Shown here in pieces: positions 1-11,027 of a stretch of 64,000 nt of DNA. The notes under the pieces are model-generated. The model had not been told where the DNA came from. It saw nothing but the letters and a program-made list of their open reading frames with translations, and did not search any database. A program made the translations under genes and the position numbers. Each line of letters starts with the position of its first letter. Within the stretch, counting starts at the first letter, position 1. Source of the DNA: Deinococcus taeanensis (GTDB lineage Bacteria; Deinococcota; Deinococci; Deinococcales; Deinococcaceae); NCBI RefSeq assembly GCF_020229735.1, contig NZ_CP083455.1, positions 1,701,001 through 1,765,000 of the forward strand. The letters are read 5' to 3'.

Positions 1-2
1 TG

Positions 3-595
3 CTCGCGCCGGAACTGAACCAGATGCTCCTGACCTTCGGGCTGGGCATCCTGCTGCAGAACCTCGCGCTGATGCTGCTGGGCGGCAACACCCGCACGGT
101 CAGCACGCCCTACCAGGCCAGCAGCCTGCAATTGGGGGACCTGAGCGTGGGGGGACCGAAAGCGCTGGCGTTTGCGCTGGCGGCTCTGATCCTGGCCGGG
201 TTGTACGCGGTGCTGTACCGCACCACCGTCGGGCGGCAGATGCGGGCGGTGGCGCAGAACCGCCGCGGGTCGCAGCTGATTGGCATCAACGTGGACCGCG
301 TGTACCTGATTGCGTTTGGCGTGAGCTGCGCGCTGGCGGCCGTGGCGGGCGTGCTGGTGAGCGTCCTGCTGTTCGCGTCGCCCACGGTGGGCCTGGTGTT
401 CGCGCTCAAGGCCTTTGCGATCATCGTCATGGCGGGCCTGGGGAACCTGACGGGCGTGTTGTGGGCGGCGGTCCTGCTGGGCGTCAGTGAGGCGCTCGTG
501 CAGACGTACGTGCCGGGCGGCGGCGGCTGGAGCGACGCGGTGTTCTTCCTGATGATTTTCGGCACGCTGGTCCTGCGGTCGTTCCGGGGGGCGCG

Positions 596-599
<4 letters not shown>
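3..599 (+). CDS. livH: Branched-chain amino acid ABC transporter permease LivH (5'-truncated)
   Basis: This is the inner-membrane permease of a high-affinity branched-chain amino acid importer. The frame is open to the left edge, so only the C-terminal ~199 residues are present. They are strongly hydrophobic with several membrane segments. The EAA-like loop around AVAQNRRGSQLIGINVDR is typical of LivH, which contacts the LivG/LivF ATPases. The stop overlaps the livM start by 4 nt (GTGA), which points to translational coupling. The substrate-binding protein (LivJ-type) is not in the window and may lie upstream. The family assignment is secure. The exact substrate (Leu/Ile/Val, or amides and urea as in related systems) cannot be read from the sequence. 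Confidence 0.93.
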
Positions 600-1581
<982 letters not shown>

Positions 1582-1585
<4 letters not shown>

Positions 1586-2364
1586 CCGCCGCGGCCCCCC
1601 CGTCCGGCCTCTCCCCCGCCGTGGCGCGCGTGGAAGTGCTGCGCGCCGACGGACTCGCCAAACGCTTCGGCGGCCTGCTCGCCGTGCAGAACGTATCGTT
1701 TACCCACCACCAGGGCGAGATTCTGGCGGTGATCGGCCCGAACGGCGCGGGCAAGACCACGCTGCTGAACCTCCTGTCGGGCGTGTACCGCCCCTCGGCC
1801 GGGCGCCTGCACCTGATGGGCCGCGACGTGACCGGCGAGAGCATGGAGGCCCGCTGTCACGCCGGGCTGGGCCGCGCCTTCCAGATCGTGCGGCCCTTCC
1901 CCGAAATGACCGTGCACGAGAACGTCACGGTGGGCGCCCTGTTCGGCAAACCCGGTCAGCGGCTTCAGGAGGCGCGCGAGCGGGCCTGGGCGCTGCTGGA
2001 ACGCACCGGGCTCGCCGCGCATGCTGGCAAGGCCGCGCACGAACTCACGCTGCTGCAGGACAAGCGGCTGGAGGTGGCCCGCGCACTGGCCACCAACCCC
2101 AGCGTGCTGCTGCTCGACGAGGTCATGGCTGGCCTGCGCCCCGGCGAAGCGCAGGAGGCCGTGGCCCTGGTGCGCGGCGTGCGCGACAGCGGCGTGAGCG
2201 TGCTGTTCATCGAGCACATCATGCCGGTGGTGCGTGATCTGGCCGACCGGGTCGTGGTGATGGACCAGGGGCAGGTGATTGCGCACGGCACGTACCGCGA
2301 GGTCACGGCCGACCCGCGCGTGGTGAGTGCCTACCTGGGCACCGAGGAGGGCCTGCACGCATGA
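1582..2364 (+). CDS. livG: Branched-chain amino acid ABC transporter ATP-binding protein LivG
   Basis: This is one of the two ATPases of the LivHMGF importer, 260 residues, with a GTG start overlapping livM by 4 nt. Walker A is GPNGAGKTT near residue 53, and Walker B is VLLLDEVMAGL. The signature region reads LTLLQDKRLEVARALATNP, where most ABC proteins have LSGGQ; this divergence is usual for LivG-type proteins. The H-loop is FIEHIMPVV. The N-terminal ~20 residues precede the ABC fold and look disordered. It overlaps livF by 4 nt (ATGA). Confidence 0.95.
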
Positions 2365-3131
2365 CACACCTTCAGAACAGACCCGCCCCGCACAGCGTGG
2401 CCGCGCACGGGCCCGCCGGGCAGGAACTTGCCATCGAGGGGCTCGCCGCCGGGTACGGCAAGGTGCAGGTGCTGTGGAACGTCACGATGCACGCCGCGCC
2501 CGGCGAGTTCGTCGCGGTGATCGGCGCGAACGGCGCCGGCAAGACCACCACGCTGCGCGCCGTGAGCGGCGTGGTGAAACCCACCGCGGGCCGGATCACG
2601 CTGGGCGGCACCGACATCACGAAGGCGGAACCGAGCCGCGTGGTCAGCCTGGGCCTCGCGCACGTGCCGGAGGGCCGCGAACTGTTTCCCCTGATGACCG
2701 TCCGGGAGAACCTGGAACTGGGCGCCGCCATGAGTGCCCGGGCCCGGACGCGCGCGGCCCAGACTCTCGCGGAGGTGTACACGCTGTTTCCGCGCCTGCA
2801 GGAGCGCGCCGGGCAGCTGGCCGGGACGCTGTCCGGCGGGGAGCAGCAGATGGTCGCGGTGGGCCGCGCGCTGATGGCCCGGCCCAGCGTGCTGGTCGTG
2901 GATGAACCTTCGCTGGGCCTGTCCCCGCTGATGACCCAGACGGTGTTCGAGGCCCTGAAGGCCGTGAACGCGCAGGGCGTGACCGTGGTGCTCGTGGAGC
3001 AGAACGTGAATCTCAGCCTGAAACTCGCGCACCGGGCGTACGTGCTGGAGAACGGTCAGGTGGTCAAGGAGGGCACCGGGCAGGCGCTTCTGGCCGACCC
3101 GGCCGTCCGCGAGGCCTACCTGGCGCTGTGA
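2361..3131 (+). CDS. livF: Branched-chain amino acid ABC transporter ATP-binding protein LivF
   Basis: This is the second ATPase of the importer, 256 residues. Walker A is GANGAGKTT, the signature motif is LSGGEQQM, Walker B is VLVVDEPSLGLSP and the switch histidine region is VVLVEQNV. ATG overlaps the livG stop (ATGA). It is the last gene of the operon and is followed 16 nt later by a 23-bp perfect inverted repeat that probably terminates transcription. LivF pairs with LivG as a heterodimeric motor under the LivH/LivM channel. Confidence 0.95.
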   Translation: MTHLQNRPAPHSVAAHGPAGQELAIEGLAAGYGKVQVLWNVTMHAAPGEFVAVIGANGAGKTTTLRAVSGVVKPTAGRITLGGTDITKAEPSRVVSLGLAHVPEGRELFPLMTVRENLELGAAMSARARTRAAQTLAEVYTLFPRLQERAGQLAGTLSGGEQQMVAVGRALMARPSVLVVDEPSLGLSPLMTQTVFEALKAVNAQGVTVVLVEQNVNLSLKLAHRAYVLENGQVVKEGTGQALLADPAVREAYLAL

Positions 3132-3146
3132 CCGGACCGGCACACA

Positions 3147-3202
3147 GGGGCACACAGGGAAGGCACGCGAAAGTGACGTCGCGTGCCTTCCCTGTGTGCC
3201 CC
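3147..3202 (+). terminator. 23-bp perfect inverted repeat after livF, probable terminator
   Basis: Positions 3147-3169 are exactly complementary to 3180-3202, with a 10-nt loop. No T run follows, as is common for GC-rich terminators. It ends the liv operon. Confidence 0.75.
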
Positions 3203-3334
3203 GCCTGGAACATGCCGCCCTGGTGGGGCCCGGGGCAACAGCCGGGCCGGGTCCGCGCCTGCACAGGCCGGCCTGACGCCGCCCTCCTGGCGGGTGGGGG
3301 CTACTGAACGAACGTGCTGCACGTAAAAATACGC

Positions 3335-3340
3335 TAGATT
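3335..3340 (+). promoter_or_regulatory. -10 box TAGATT of the BTAD regulator gene
   Basis: TAGATT ends 7 nt before the GTG at 3348, which predicts a leaderless transcript. No -35 box is recognisable. Confidence 0.5.
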
Positions 3341-3347
3341 TCGCGGC

Positions 3348-6300
3348 GTGACCCTCAACTGGCGTGACCTGACGTCAGCGCGGCGCACGCGCCTGCCTGC
3401 GGTGCGGGGCGCCGTCGCGCGGCCACGGCTGCTCGCGGCCCTCGACGCCCGCGTGCTGCTGGTAACCGCCCCGGCCGGGTACGGTAAGACCACGGCGCTG
3501 GCCTCGGCAGCGGCGCAGCTGCCCGGCCCGGTGGCCTGGCTGACCCTGGACGCCGACGACGCCGACCCGCTGGTGCTGGCCGCGAGCCTGTCCCTGGCGG
3601 TACAGGCCCTGACGGGGGGCGCGCGGCCCGGGGAGGCACTGGCGGGCGGGGCGGCGCCGCGGCGGGTGGCGGGTCTCGTGGCGGACGTGCTGGACGGCAG
3701 TGGGGCGCTGCTGGTCCTGGACGAAGCGCAGGTGCTGTCCGGCACGGCGGGCGCCGAGCTGCTGCGGGCGCTGCTTGCTCCCGGTGCCGGGCGCGTGGCG
3801 CTGCTGTCACGCACGGCACTGACGCTGCCGGATCTGGCGCGTCTGGAAGTGTCGGGGGACGCGGCGCGGCTGTCCGCGGCGGAACTGGCGTTCACACCGC
3901 AGGAGATTGCGGCCCTGTGGGCGGCGCAGGACCTGACGCTGACCGCGGCGGAGGTCCGCGCGGCCCACGCGGCGACGGAAGGCTGGCCGATTGCGGTGCG
4001 GTTTCTCGCGCAGGCGGCCGCACAGGGCCGCGTGACGCTGGCGGACCTCGCCGATCTGGAGGGCGGGGACGCGCCGCTGGGCACACTGTTCACGTACCTG
4101 GCGCAGGAGGTGCTGGGGCCGCTGGAACCCACCCTGCGGGGCCTGCTGACCCGCAGCAGCGTGTTCGAGGAACTCATCCCGGCGCTGCTGGAAGACGCCC
4201 TGGATGAACCGAGTGCCCGCGCGCTGCTGGAGGCCCTGGCCGGCAGTGGCACGTTCCTGACGCGCGCGGGGGACGACACCTACCGGGCACATCCGCTGCT
4301 GCGCGCGCACCTTCGGGGCCTGCTGCCCTCCCAGGAGGCGCAGCGGATTGCGGCGCGTGGCGCGGCGTTCTTCGAGCGGACCGGCCGGTTGCGCCGGGCG
4401 CTTGCGGCGCACCTGCTGGCCGGGAACACGCCGCGCGCCGCGGCGCTGCTCGCGGAGCGGGGCGGGGTGTGGCTGGCGCAGGGCCGCGTGACGCTGGTGG
4501 ACCGCAGTCTGGCGCGCCTGCCGCGCGCGGTGTGGACCCCAGCGCTGCACGCGCTGGCCGGGGACGCGCTGCGTCTGGCGAGCCGCTACGAGGAGGCGCT
4601 CTCGGAGTACGCGCAGGCGGGCCCGCTGGACCGCGCGCTGGGGGAGGTGCGCGTGGCGCTCGACACGGTGCAGCCGGCGCTGGCGTGGGCGCCTCTGGAA
4701 ACCGCTGAGGCGCTGGTCGGACCGCAGGGGCTCCCGGAGGTGCGGCGTCTGCGGGCGGAGAATCTGCTGAATGCCGGGCAGCTGGCGCAGGCGGTGGCGC
4801 TGGAGGACGCGCTGAAGGGCAGCGCCCGGTACGCGCTGCGCTCCGGGGATCTGGACACGGCGCTGGAGCGGGCGCTGGCCCTGGCCGACGGTGAGACGGG
4901 CGGAGCGCGGGCCGCGCAGAACCACCGGGAAGGCCTGCTGCTGGCAAGTTTCCTGTACGCCGCTCTGGGGGAGGTGGAGGCCGCCGGGAACTGCGCGCGG
5001 CGCGGCCTGACCGAGGGCGAACGGCTGGAGAGTCCGTTTGTGCAGAGTCTGGCCCTGGCGCGCCTGGGGCACGCGCAGGTGGCTGCCGGCGCGACCGGCG
5101 CGGCGCAGGAGAGCTACGTGGCGGCGCTTCGCCGGGCGCAGGGCGTTTCGGGGCGGCTGCGCGCGGAACCCCTGATGGGTCTCGCGGCGCTCGCGGGGCG
5201 GGCCGGGGAGGTCGGGCGGGCGCAGGCCCTGACTGCCGACGCGCTGGGGCAGACGGGCGGCGACGAATACATGCACGGCCTGCTGGTGCTCACGGGCGCG
5301 CTGGGCCTGGCGCAGAGTGCGCGGCCGGCCGCAACGGCCGGGGTGGCGGCCGCCGGCCTGCAGGAGGCGCAGGTGATCTTCGGGCGTTGCGGGGACCGCT
5401 TCGGGCAGGCGGCGGCCACCCTGGCACTGTTTGCTCTGGGCGCCGGGCCTGCGGACGCTGCGGCGCAGGCGGCCGCCACCTACCCGTTCCTGCTGGGGCG
5501 TCCGTCGCTGTTCGCGCCGGCAGCCACGCGCGCGGCCCGGGCGGCGCTGCTGGCGCGGCTGGGCGCGGCCTGTCCGGGCGCGCAGCCTCAGCTGTCGCGC
5601 GCCGCACACGCGCTGGGCTACGCGGCGCTGCCGGACGTCACTGACACGCCGGGCTTCGAGGTGCACGTGCAGGTGCTGGGCCGCGTCGCGGTGACGCGTG
5701 GCGACGGACGGGTGCGCGAATGGGGCCGCGCGAAGGCGCGCGACCTGCTGGCGCTGCTGGCCGTGCACCCGGGAGGCGTGGCGCGGGAGGCGGCGCAGGA
5801 GGCGCTCTTTCCGGACGCCGAGCCCGGGGTGGGCGAGCGGAACTTCCGGGTGACGCTGCACGCGCTGGGGCAGGTGCTGGAGGAGGGTGCGCACAGCGGC
5901 GTGTTCCTGGAGCGCGGGGACTGGCTGAAGTTGCGTGCGGGCCCGGACCTGCAGGTGGATCTGGCGCAGGCGTGGGCGCTGCTGCGCCTGCCGGCAGGTG
6001 CGTCCGGGCGTCTGGAGGGCCTGCTTGGCCTGCCCCCTCAGCTGGCTGACCTGGACCTGGAGGCCGTGCAGCGGGAGGGCGAACGGTACGCGACGGCGCT
6101 GCCCGAGGCGCTGGGCGCCGAGGCGGATGCGGCGCTGGCCCTGGCCCGCCCGGCCCGCGCGGCCCTGGCGGCCGAGCGGGCCCTGCAGCTGGATCCGGCG
6201 CATGAACCGGCGGCGCGCGCCCTGATGCGCGCGCACCACGCGCAGGGCCGCAGCGCCGCGGCTGGCCGGGTGTACGCGGCGCTCACGGCGGCGCTGGGCG

Positions 6301-6377
6301 AGCTGGGGCTACGGCCCCTGCCGGAAACCGCGGCGTTGTGGCGCGCGCTGGGCGGGGACGGCGTAACCGGCGCGTGA
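3348..6377 (+). CDS. MalT-like ATPase transcriptional regulator with C-terminal BTAD/SARP-type domain
   Basis: This 1009-residue regulator has an N-terminal STAND-type NTPase: Walker [10 protein letters not shown] at about residues 40-48 and a Walker B-like LLVLDEAQ near 122. A long helical repeat region (about 330-760) looks like the TPR-type superhelix of MalT/LuxR large regulators. At the C-terminus an OmpR-like winged helix begins near [11 protein letters not shown] (about residue 768), followed by a bacterial transcriptional activation (BTAD) helical region. Classical MalT proteins end in a LuxR helix-turn-helix; here the DNA-binding part is the SARP/BTAD type. The GTG start is placed just after a -10 box. 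The effector and targets are unknown. The next gene is 3-hydroxybutyrate dehydrogenase, 23 nt downstream but with its own -10 box. Confidence 0.85.
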   Translation: MTLNWRDLTSARRTRLPAVRGAVARPRLLAALDARVLLVTAPAGYGKTTALASAAAQLPGPVAWLTLDADDADPLVLAASLSLAVQALTGGARPGEALAGGAAPRRVAGLVADVLDGSGALLVLDEAQVLSGTAGAELLRALLAPGAGRVALLSRTALTLPDLARLEVSGDAARLSAAELAFTPQEIAALWAAQDLTLTAAEVRAAHAATEGWPIAVRFLAQAAAQGRVTLADLADLEGGDAPLGTLFTYLAQEVLGPLEPTLRGLLTRSSVFEELIPALLEDALDEPSARALLEALAGSGTFLTRAGDDTYRAHPLLRAHLRGLLPSQEAQRIAARGAAFFERTGRLRRALAAHLLAGNTPRAAALLAERGGVWLAQGRVTLVDRSLARLPRAVWTPALHALAGDALRLASRYEEALSEYAQAGPLDRALGEVRVALDTVQPALAWAPLETAEALVGPQGLPEVRRLRAENLLNAGQLAQAVALEDALKGSARYALRSGDLDTALERALALADGETGGARAAQNHREGLLLASFLYAALGEVEAAGNCARRGLTEGERLESPFVQSLALARLGHAQVAAGATGAAQESYVAALRRAQGVSGRLRAEPLMGLAALAGRAGEVGRAQALTADALGQTGGDEYMHGLLVLTGALGLAQSARPAATAGVAAAGLQEAQVIFGRCGDRFGQAAATLALFALGAGPADAAAQAAATYPFLLGRPSLFAPAATRAARAALLARLGAACPGAQPQLSRAAHALGYAALPDVTDTPGFEVHVQVLGRVAVTRGDGRVREWGRAKARDLLALLAVHPGGVAREAAQEALFPDAEPGVGERNFRVTLHALGQVLEEGAHSGVFLERGDWLKLRAGPDLQVDLAQAWALLRLPAGASGRLEGLLGLPPQLADLDLEAVQREGERYATALPEALGAEADAALALARPARAALAAERALQLDPAHEPAARALMRAHHAQGRSAAAGRVYAALTAALGELGLRPLPETAALWRALGGDGVTGA

Positions 6378-6388
6378 TGGGTGCGTCC

Positions 6389-6394
6389 TAGACT
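6389..6394 (+). promoter_or_regulatory. -10 box TAGACT of the 3-hydroxybutyrate dehydrogenase gene
   Basis: TAGACT lies 6 nt before the ATG at 6401. It gives the gene its own probable leaderless promoter, separate from the regulator upstream. Confidence 0.55.
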
Positions 6395-6400
6395 CCCCGC

Positions 6401-7174
6401 ATGACGCACGACACGCAGGAAACGCGCGCGGCCCTGGTCACGGGCGGCACGAGTGGCATCGGGCTGGCCATTGCGCTGAGGTTGCAGGCGGACGGCCTGC
6501 GGGTGGCGGTGCTGGACCTCGACCGGCCGCAGGCGCGTGAGGTGGCGCGGGCGCACGGCCTGACGTTCATCGGCGCGGACCTGTCGCGCCGCGAGGACTG
6601 CCGCCGCGCCGTGGACGAGACGGTGGGCGCGCTGGGCGGCCTGGACGTTCTGGTGAACAACGCCGGGTTCCAGCACATTGACCCGATCGAGTCGTTCCCG
6701 GAGGACACCTGGGACGCCATGCTGCACGTGATGCTGACGGCGCCGTTTCTGCTGAGCCGGTACGCGTGGCCGCACCTGAGGCGCAGCGGGCAGGGCCGCA
6801 TTGTGAACGTGGCGAGCATTCACGGGCATGTGGCCAGTCCGTTCAAGAGTGCGTATGTCAGCGCGAAGCATGGCCTGATCGGTCTGACGCGCACCGCGGC
6901 GCTGGAGGCGGGCGAACAGGGCCTGACCGTGAATGCCATCTGCCCCGGGTACGTGCGGACGCCGCTGGTTGAGGGGCAGATTGCGGATCAGGCGCGCACG
7001 CGGGGCATCACGCTGCAGGAGGTCGAGCAGAAGGTCATGCTGGAGCCTGCGGCCATCAAGCGGCTGCTGGAACCGGCGGACGTGGCGGCGCTGGCGAGTT
7101 ACGTGGTGAGCTCCGCAGCGTGGGGCATGACAGGCGCGGTGCTGGACCTGGACCTGGGCTGGACGGCCCGCTGA
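6401..7174 (+). CDS. 3-hydroxybutyrate dehydrogenase (SDR family)
   Basis: This 257-residue short-chain dehydrogenase interconverts (R)-3-hydroxybutyrate and acetoacetate with NAD(H). It has the nucleotide motif TGGTSGIG at about residues 13-20, NNAG near 86, the catalytic Ser in NVASIHG, and the YVSAKHG Tyr-Lys pair. Segments [19 protein letters not shown] and [14 protein letters not shown] are typical of the bacterial 3-hydroxybutyrate dehydrogenase subgroup rather than of FabG. The enzyme serves ketone body or polyhydroxybutyrate use in the cytosol. It is a single-gene unit, with its own -10 box and a terminator hairpin that follows. Confidence 0.88.
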   Translation: MTHDTQETRAALVTGGTSGIGLAIALRLQADGLRVAVLDLDRPQAREVARAHGLTFIGADLSRREDCRRAVDETVGALGGLDVLVNNAGFQHIDPIESFPEDTWDAMLHVMLTAPFLLSRYAWPHLRRSGQGRIVNVASIHGHVASPFKSAYVSAKHGLIGLTRTAALEAGEQGLTVNAICPGYVRTPLVEGQIADQARTRGITLQEVEQKVMLEPAAIKRLLEPADVAALASYVVSSAAWGMTGAVLDLDLGWTAR

Positions 7175-7188
7175 GGCACCCTAAGCGC

Positions 7189-7219
7189 AGAGCAGCGGGG
7201 ACAAGCCTGCCGCTGCTCT
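7189..7219. terminator. Bidirectional terminator between convergent genes
   Basis: A 10-bp perfect stem (7189-7198 with 7210-7219) sits between the ends of the dehydrogenase gene and the minus-strand CAP-domain gene. Confidence 0.65.
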
Positions 7220-7232
7220 CCCCGTGGGGCTG

Positions 7233-7730
7233 TTACCTCGGCTGGCTGCTCAGGACCATCACGTAGGCGGTGCCGCGCGAGCCGGGAATGACCGCGGCGC
7301 CGACGTGCGTGTAGCGGCCCTCGTTCATCCAGAAGCAGTGCACGGGGGAGTTCAGCCACCAGCGGATGGCACTTTCGGGGTTCAGGGTGCCGCCCATGTA
7401 GATGATCTCGGTGACGCTCACGGCGTTCACGCCGGTACTGGCCGCGCGGATCCGGGGGGTGCTGCCGCCGGCTCCGGTGTGACTGATGCGCCCGGTGCTG
7501 CCCATGTAGCCGGCCTGCAGGCGGGCGGCGGCCGCCAGGGCCGGCGTGTACGTGAGGGGGCCGGCGCTGGGGCGGTGGCCGCTGCCGGGGCAGGTGACGC
7601 CCTGGGCGCGCACCTGGTTGAGCCGGACGATCAGCTGGCTTTCGGCACTGGACTGGGCCGCCGCTGGGAGCCCCAGGGCCAGGAGGGTGGCCAGGGCGCC
7701 CAGCGTACGCTGGAGTTTCCGCATGAGCAT
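7233..7730 (-). CDS. Secreted CAP/SCP-domain protein
   Basis: This 165-residue protein starts with a basic N-terminus and a hydrophobic stretch ending in an AQS/AES region, a clear Sec signal peptide of about 25 residues. The rest is a CAP (SCP/PR-1) domain: [61 protein letters not shown]. The pattern of a His after IS and the WWLNSPVH helix is diagnostic. Function is unknown; bacterial CAP proteins are extracellular. A TAAGAT box lies 9 nt before the ATG at 7730. A second ATG six bases downstream (7724) is an alternative start. Confidence 0.85.
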   Translation of the reverse strand: MLMRKLQRTLGALATLLALGLPAAAQSSAESQLIVRLNQVRAQGVTCPGSGHRPSAGPLTYTPALAAAARLQAGYMGSTGRISHTGAGGSTPRIRAASTGVNAVSVTEIIYMGGTLNPESAIRWWLNSPVHCFWMNEGRYTHVGAAVIPGSRGTAYVMVLSSQPR

Positions 7731-7800
7731 TGTGAACTGATCTTAACCTGAAGTCCGGGTGAGGAGAATGGGAAAATAGGCATTTTCTCTCATGCACAGG

Positions 7801-7833
7801 GGACGGCGCCCTGTATTACACAGAGCGCCGTCC
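7801..7833 (-). terminator. Terminator hairpin after the M3 peptidase gene
   Basis: A 9-bp perfect stem (7801-7809 with 7825-7833) lies 49 nt past the stop of the minus-strand peptidase gene. Confidence 0.6.
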
Positions 7834-7881
7834 TGGCCGCAGAACCAACACAACCTCAGGGATGGGTGCGGAGAGACCGGC

Positions 7882-9936
7882 TTACAGCAGGCCGCTGCGG
7901 CGCAGCAGCGCGTCTGCGTCGGGGTCACGGCCCATAAACTCCCGGTACAGTTCGGCCGGGTCGGCACTGTTGCCGCGGCTGAGAATGGCATTCACGTACG
8001 CACGGCCCGTCTCCCGGTTGAAGATGCCCTCCTGCGCGAACCGGCTGAAGGCGTCGGCGTCCAGCACCTCCGCCCACTTGTACGAGTAGTACCCGGCGCC
8101 GTAACCGACAGGGCTGCTGAACAGGTGATTGAACGCCGCGATCATCGCGTAGTGCTCGGGCAGCGGCGTGGGATTGAAGGTGGCCATCAGGTCGCGGGCG
8201 TAGGTGATGTGGTCCGCGTCACCCTCCGGGTCAAACTCCACGTGCAGGCTCAGGTCGGTCAGACCAAAGGCGTACTGGCGCATGGCAGCGTTCGCGGCGC
8301 GGTAGTTGCGCGCGGCGACCATTCGCCCGAACAGGTCCTCGGGAATGGTCTCGCCGGTCTGGTAGTGGCGGGCGAACAGGTCCAGTGCCTCGCGTTCCAT
8401 CACCCAGTTCTCCATGATCTGGCTGGGCAGTTCCACGAAGTCCCAGGGCACGCGGGTTCCGGCGAGACTCTTGACGTCCACGCGGCTCATGGCGTGGTGC
8501 AGCAGGTGCCCGAACTCGTGGAAGACGGTCTGCACCTCGCGGATGGACAGCAGCGCGGGCGTGTCGCCGGCGGGGGGGGTCATGTTGCCGCACATCAGGC
8601 CCAGGTGCGGCTCCACGCCGTTCTCCCTGGGGCCGCCGGTAATGAAGGCGTTCATCCAGGCGCCGGCGCGTTTGCTGTCGCGCGGGAACCAGTCGGTGTA
8701 GAAACTCGCGACGTGCGCGCCCGCCTCGTCCTGAATGGTGTAGTAGCGTACCTCCGGGTGCCACCCGGGCGCCTCGCTTTCCGTGACGGTGATGCCGAAC
8801 ACCCGGCGCGTCACTTCAAACAGGCCCTTCAGGACGCCGTCCATGGGGAAGTAGGGGCGCAGGGCCTCCTCGTCGAAGTCGTACTTGGCCTGGCGCTGCT
8901 TCTCTGCCCAGTAAGCCACGTCCCACGCCTCCAGGGCGGGCGCATCGGCACCGGCCTGGGTGTGGTAGAACGCCCTCAGTTCCTCATTCTCGCGTTCGAA
9001 GGCGGGGCGGGTGCGGGCCTCCAGGTCCCGCTCGAAGGCCAGCGCGCGTTCGCCGCCGCCGGCCATGCGGTCTTGCAGCACGTAGTCCGCGAAGTTCCGG
9101 AAGCCCAGCAGCTGCGCCTTCTGGCGGCGGAGCGTCAGGATCTCACGCACCAGGGGGCGGTTGTCGCGGCCTTCCCTCTGGCCGACCAGGCTGTTCGCCA
9201 GCCACAGTTCACGGCGCAGTTCGCGGTCATCGGCGTACGTGAGGACCGGCAGCAGCACGGGCGCGTGGAGCGTCAGGCGGTGGCCGTCCCGGCCCCGGCC
9301 TTCGGCGTCGCGGCGCGTGGCGTCCTGCACGCGCTGCGGCACGCCGGTGAGGCGCTCTGCGGGCACCATCAGTTCGAAGGCGGCCGTTTCATCCAGCACG
9401 TTTTTCGCGAACTGGCTGGTGATTTCCGCCAGGCGGGTGTTCAGGGCCAGCAGGCGGTCCTTGTCCTCGCCCTGCAGGTCGGCGCCTTCGCGGCGGAACT
9501 CGTCGATGGTGAGTTGCAGGTGCCGGGCGCGGACCGGATCGAGCGCGGCGGCGGCGGGCGTGGCGGCAAAGGCTTTCAGGGCCGACCACAGGCCGGGGTG
9601 GAGGCTGAGTTTCGTGTAGAACTCGCTGGTTCTGGGCAGGATCGCCATTTTCGCGGCGTGCCACTCCGGGCTGCTCACGACCCCGTCGAGGTGGTGAACG
9701 ATGGTGTTCACCGTGTCGAGCTGCTCGGTGAGGGTGTCGAGATCCGCCATGAAGTTCTCGAAGTTCCGTTCGCCGGCGAGGGCCAGGGTGTCGAGTTTCA
9801 GCTGGGTCTGCGCGAGCAGGGTGTCCACCGCGCGCTCGGCGTGTTCCGGGCGAATCTGGTCGAAGGGAATGCGGAAGCCGATATTCAGCAGCGGATTGCT
9901 GCCCGTACCGGGCGTGGCCGGGATGGATTGAATCAT
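7882..9936 (-). CDS. M3-family metallopeptidase (oligopeptidase A / dipeptidyl carboxypeptidase type)
   Basis: This 684-residue cytosolic zinc oligopeptidase contains HEFGH in [14 protein letters not shown], the M3 zinc site, and the downstream glutamate region typical of thimet-like peptidases. The N-terminus [24 protein letters not shown] matches the OpdA/Dcp branch, which trims short peptides in the cytosol. Length matches the family (about 680). The ATG is set by a TATACT -10 box 7 nt upstream, so the mRNA is probably leaderless. A second M3 enzyme of the PepF type lies at 53330-55117, so the window has two distinct M3 peptidases. Confidence 0.93.
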   Translation of the reverse strand: MIQSIPATPGTGSNPLLNIGFRIPFDQIRPEHAERAVDTLLAQTQLKLDTLALAGERNFENFMADLDTLTEQLDTVNTIVHHLDGVVSSPEWHAAKMAILPRTSEFYTKLSLHPGLWSALKAFAATPAAAALDPVRARHLQLTIDEFRREGADLQGEDKDRLLALNTRLAEITSQFAKNVLDETAAFELMVPAERLTGVPQRVQDATRRDAEGRGRDGHRLTLHAPVLLPVLTYADDRELRRELWLANSLVGQREGRDNRPLVREILTLRRQKAQLLGFRNFADYVLQDRMAGGGERALAFERDLEARTRPAFERENEELRAFYHTQAGADAPALEAWDVAYWAEKQRQAKYDFDEEALRPYFPMDGVLKGLFEVTRRVFGITVTESEAPGWHPEVRYYTIQDEAGAHVASFYTDWFPRDSKRAGAWMNAFITGGPRENGVEPHLGLMCGNMTPPAGDTPALLSIREVQTVFHEFGHLLHHAMSRVDVKSLAGTRVPWDFVELPSQIMENWVMEREALDLFARHYQTGETIPEDLFGRMVAARNYRAANAAMRQYAFGLTDLSLHVEFDPEGDADHITYARDLMATFNPTPLPEHYAMIAAFNHLFSSPVGYGAGYYSYKWAEVLDADAFSRFAQEGIFNRETGRAYVNAILSRGNSADPAELYREFMGRDPDADALLRRSGLL

Positions 9937-9943
9937 GGCTCCG

Positions 9944-9949
9944 AGTATA
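9944..9949 (-). promoter_or_regulatory. -10 box TATACT of the M3 peptidase gene
   Basis: TATACT (minus strand) ends 7 nt before the ATG at 9936. This is the best match to consensus among the start-proximal boxes in the window. Confidence 0.6.
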
Positions 9950-10016
9950 GAAGTGTCGGGCAGAGTAGGCCATTTGACGTGATGCCCGCCCTGCGCGCCT
10001 CATGCTGTAATTCCCC

Positions 10017-11006
10017 ATGACTGACCTGCTCTCCGCAGTGACTTTTGCGCCGCTGCCCGACGCGGACCTGGCGGCGCTGCGCACCCTGGCGCACCCTGAA
10101 GCTCCTGTCAGTGCCGAGGACCTCACGCGGCGCGCCTCGACCCGCCGGCCCGACGAGCACCACGCCCAGGAGGGGGCGTTTGTGAACGGTGAGCTGCGCG
10201 GCGCGCTGAGCACCAGCGTGCCGCACCTGGACGCCCATGACGGCTGGCTGGCCCTGAGCGTGACCCTGCACCCGGACGACGCCGGCGGCCCGCTGGCCGC
10301 GCTGCTGGAGGACCGGGCCCTGCGGCGCCTGGCGCAGGCCGGCGCGCACACGGCCCTCACGCACGCACGGGAGGACTGGTGGGAGCACGCTCACCTGCTC
10401 CGGCGCGGGTGGCAGGAGTACGACCGGGTGTGGTTCAGCACGCTGGACCTGCGCACCCTGAACTTCGAGGCGTTTGCCGCTGAGGAGGCGCGCGCCCGGG
10501 CCACCGGGGTGCGGATCGTGCCGCTCAGTGAGCTGGGCGGCTGGGACGCCGACCAGCGGCCTCACTATGAGCTGATTCACGCGCTTCTCAGTGACGTGCC
10601 CAGCACCCGGCCCATTCAGGTGTGGCCGTTCGAGGTGTGGCTCGACCGCATGCCGACCCTCGTGCCCGACACGCGCGGCCTGATGATCGCCGTGACGCCC
10701 GACGGGCAGTGGGTGGGCACCAGCCAGCTGGCGCAGCCGCTCGCGTCCCAGCCGGGAGTCGTGCACAACGGCCTGACCGGCGTGCGGCGTGGCTGGCGCG
10801 GGCATGGTCTGGGGCTGGTCCTGAAGCTCGCCGCGGCCCGCGCCGCGCTTGAGCGGGGGTTCACGCATTCCCGCACCGGCAATCACGCCGTGAACCGCCC
10901 GATGCTGGCCATCAACGAGCGGCTCGGCTTTCAGCGGGAGGCGGCCATGGTCACGTTCACGCGGCCTGTCCCGGGAAGCGGTGACGCCTGCGTCCGGGGG
11001 GACTGA
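10017..11006 (+). CDS. GNAT-family N-acetyltransferase (two-domain)
   Basis: This 329-residue protein looks like two tandem GNAT folds. The C-terminal domain shows the acetyl-CoA loop RRGWRGHGLG followed by LKLAAARAALERGFTHSRTGNHAVNRPMLAINERLGF, the canonical motif A/B of the superfamily. The N-terminal half keeps the fold outline but a weaker motif (AALLEDRALRRL). Substrate unknown. It is convergent with queA, separated by 10 nt. Confidence 0.8.
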   Translation: MTDLLSAVTFAPLPDADLAALRTLAHPEAPVSAEDLTRRASTRRPDEHHAQEGAFVNGELRGALSTSVPHLDAHDGWLALSVTLHPDDAGGPLAALLEDRALRRLAQAGAHTALTHAREDWWEHAHLLRRGWQEYDRVWFSTLDLRTLNFEAFAAEEARARATGVRIVPLSELGGWDADQRPHYELIHALLSDVPSTRPIQVWPFEVWLDRMPTLVPDTRGLMIAVTPDGQWVGTSQLAQPLASQPGVVHNGLTGVRRGWRGHGLGLVLKLAAARAALERGFTHSRTGNHAVNRPMLAINERLGFQREAAMVTFTRPVPGSGDACVRGD

Positions 11007-11010
11007 ACCT

Positions 11011-11027
11011 GCCGGGTCAGGCCCGGC
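11011..11027. terminator. Short hairpin between convergent GNAT and queA genes
   Basis: GCCGGG and CCCGGC with a 5-nt loop sit at the junction of the two gene ends, overlapping the last codons of queA. It may end transcription both ways. Confidence 0.4.

Noticed and set aside
7792..10020. 742-codon open frame on the plus strand opposite the M3 peptidase gene
   Set aside because: It is the antisense shadow of a clear metallopeptidase with a zinc motif; its product is low complexity without family features.
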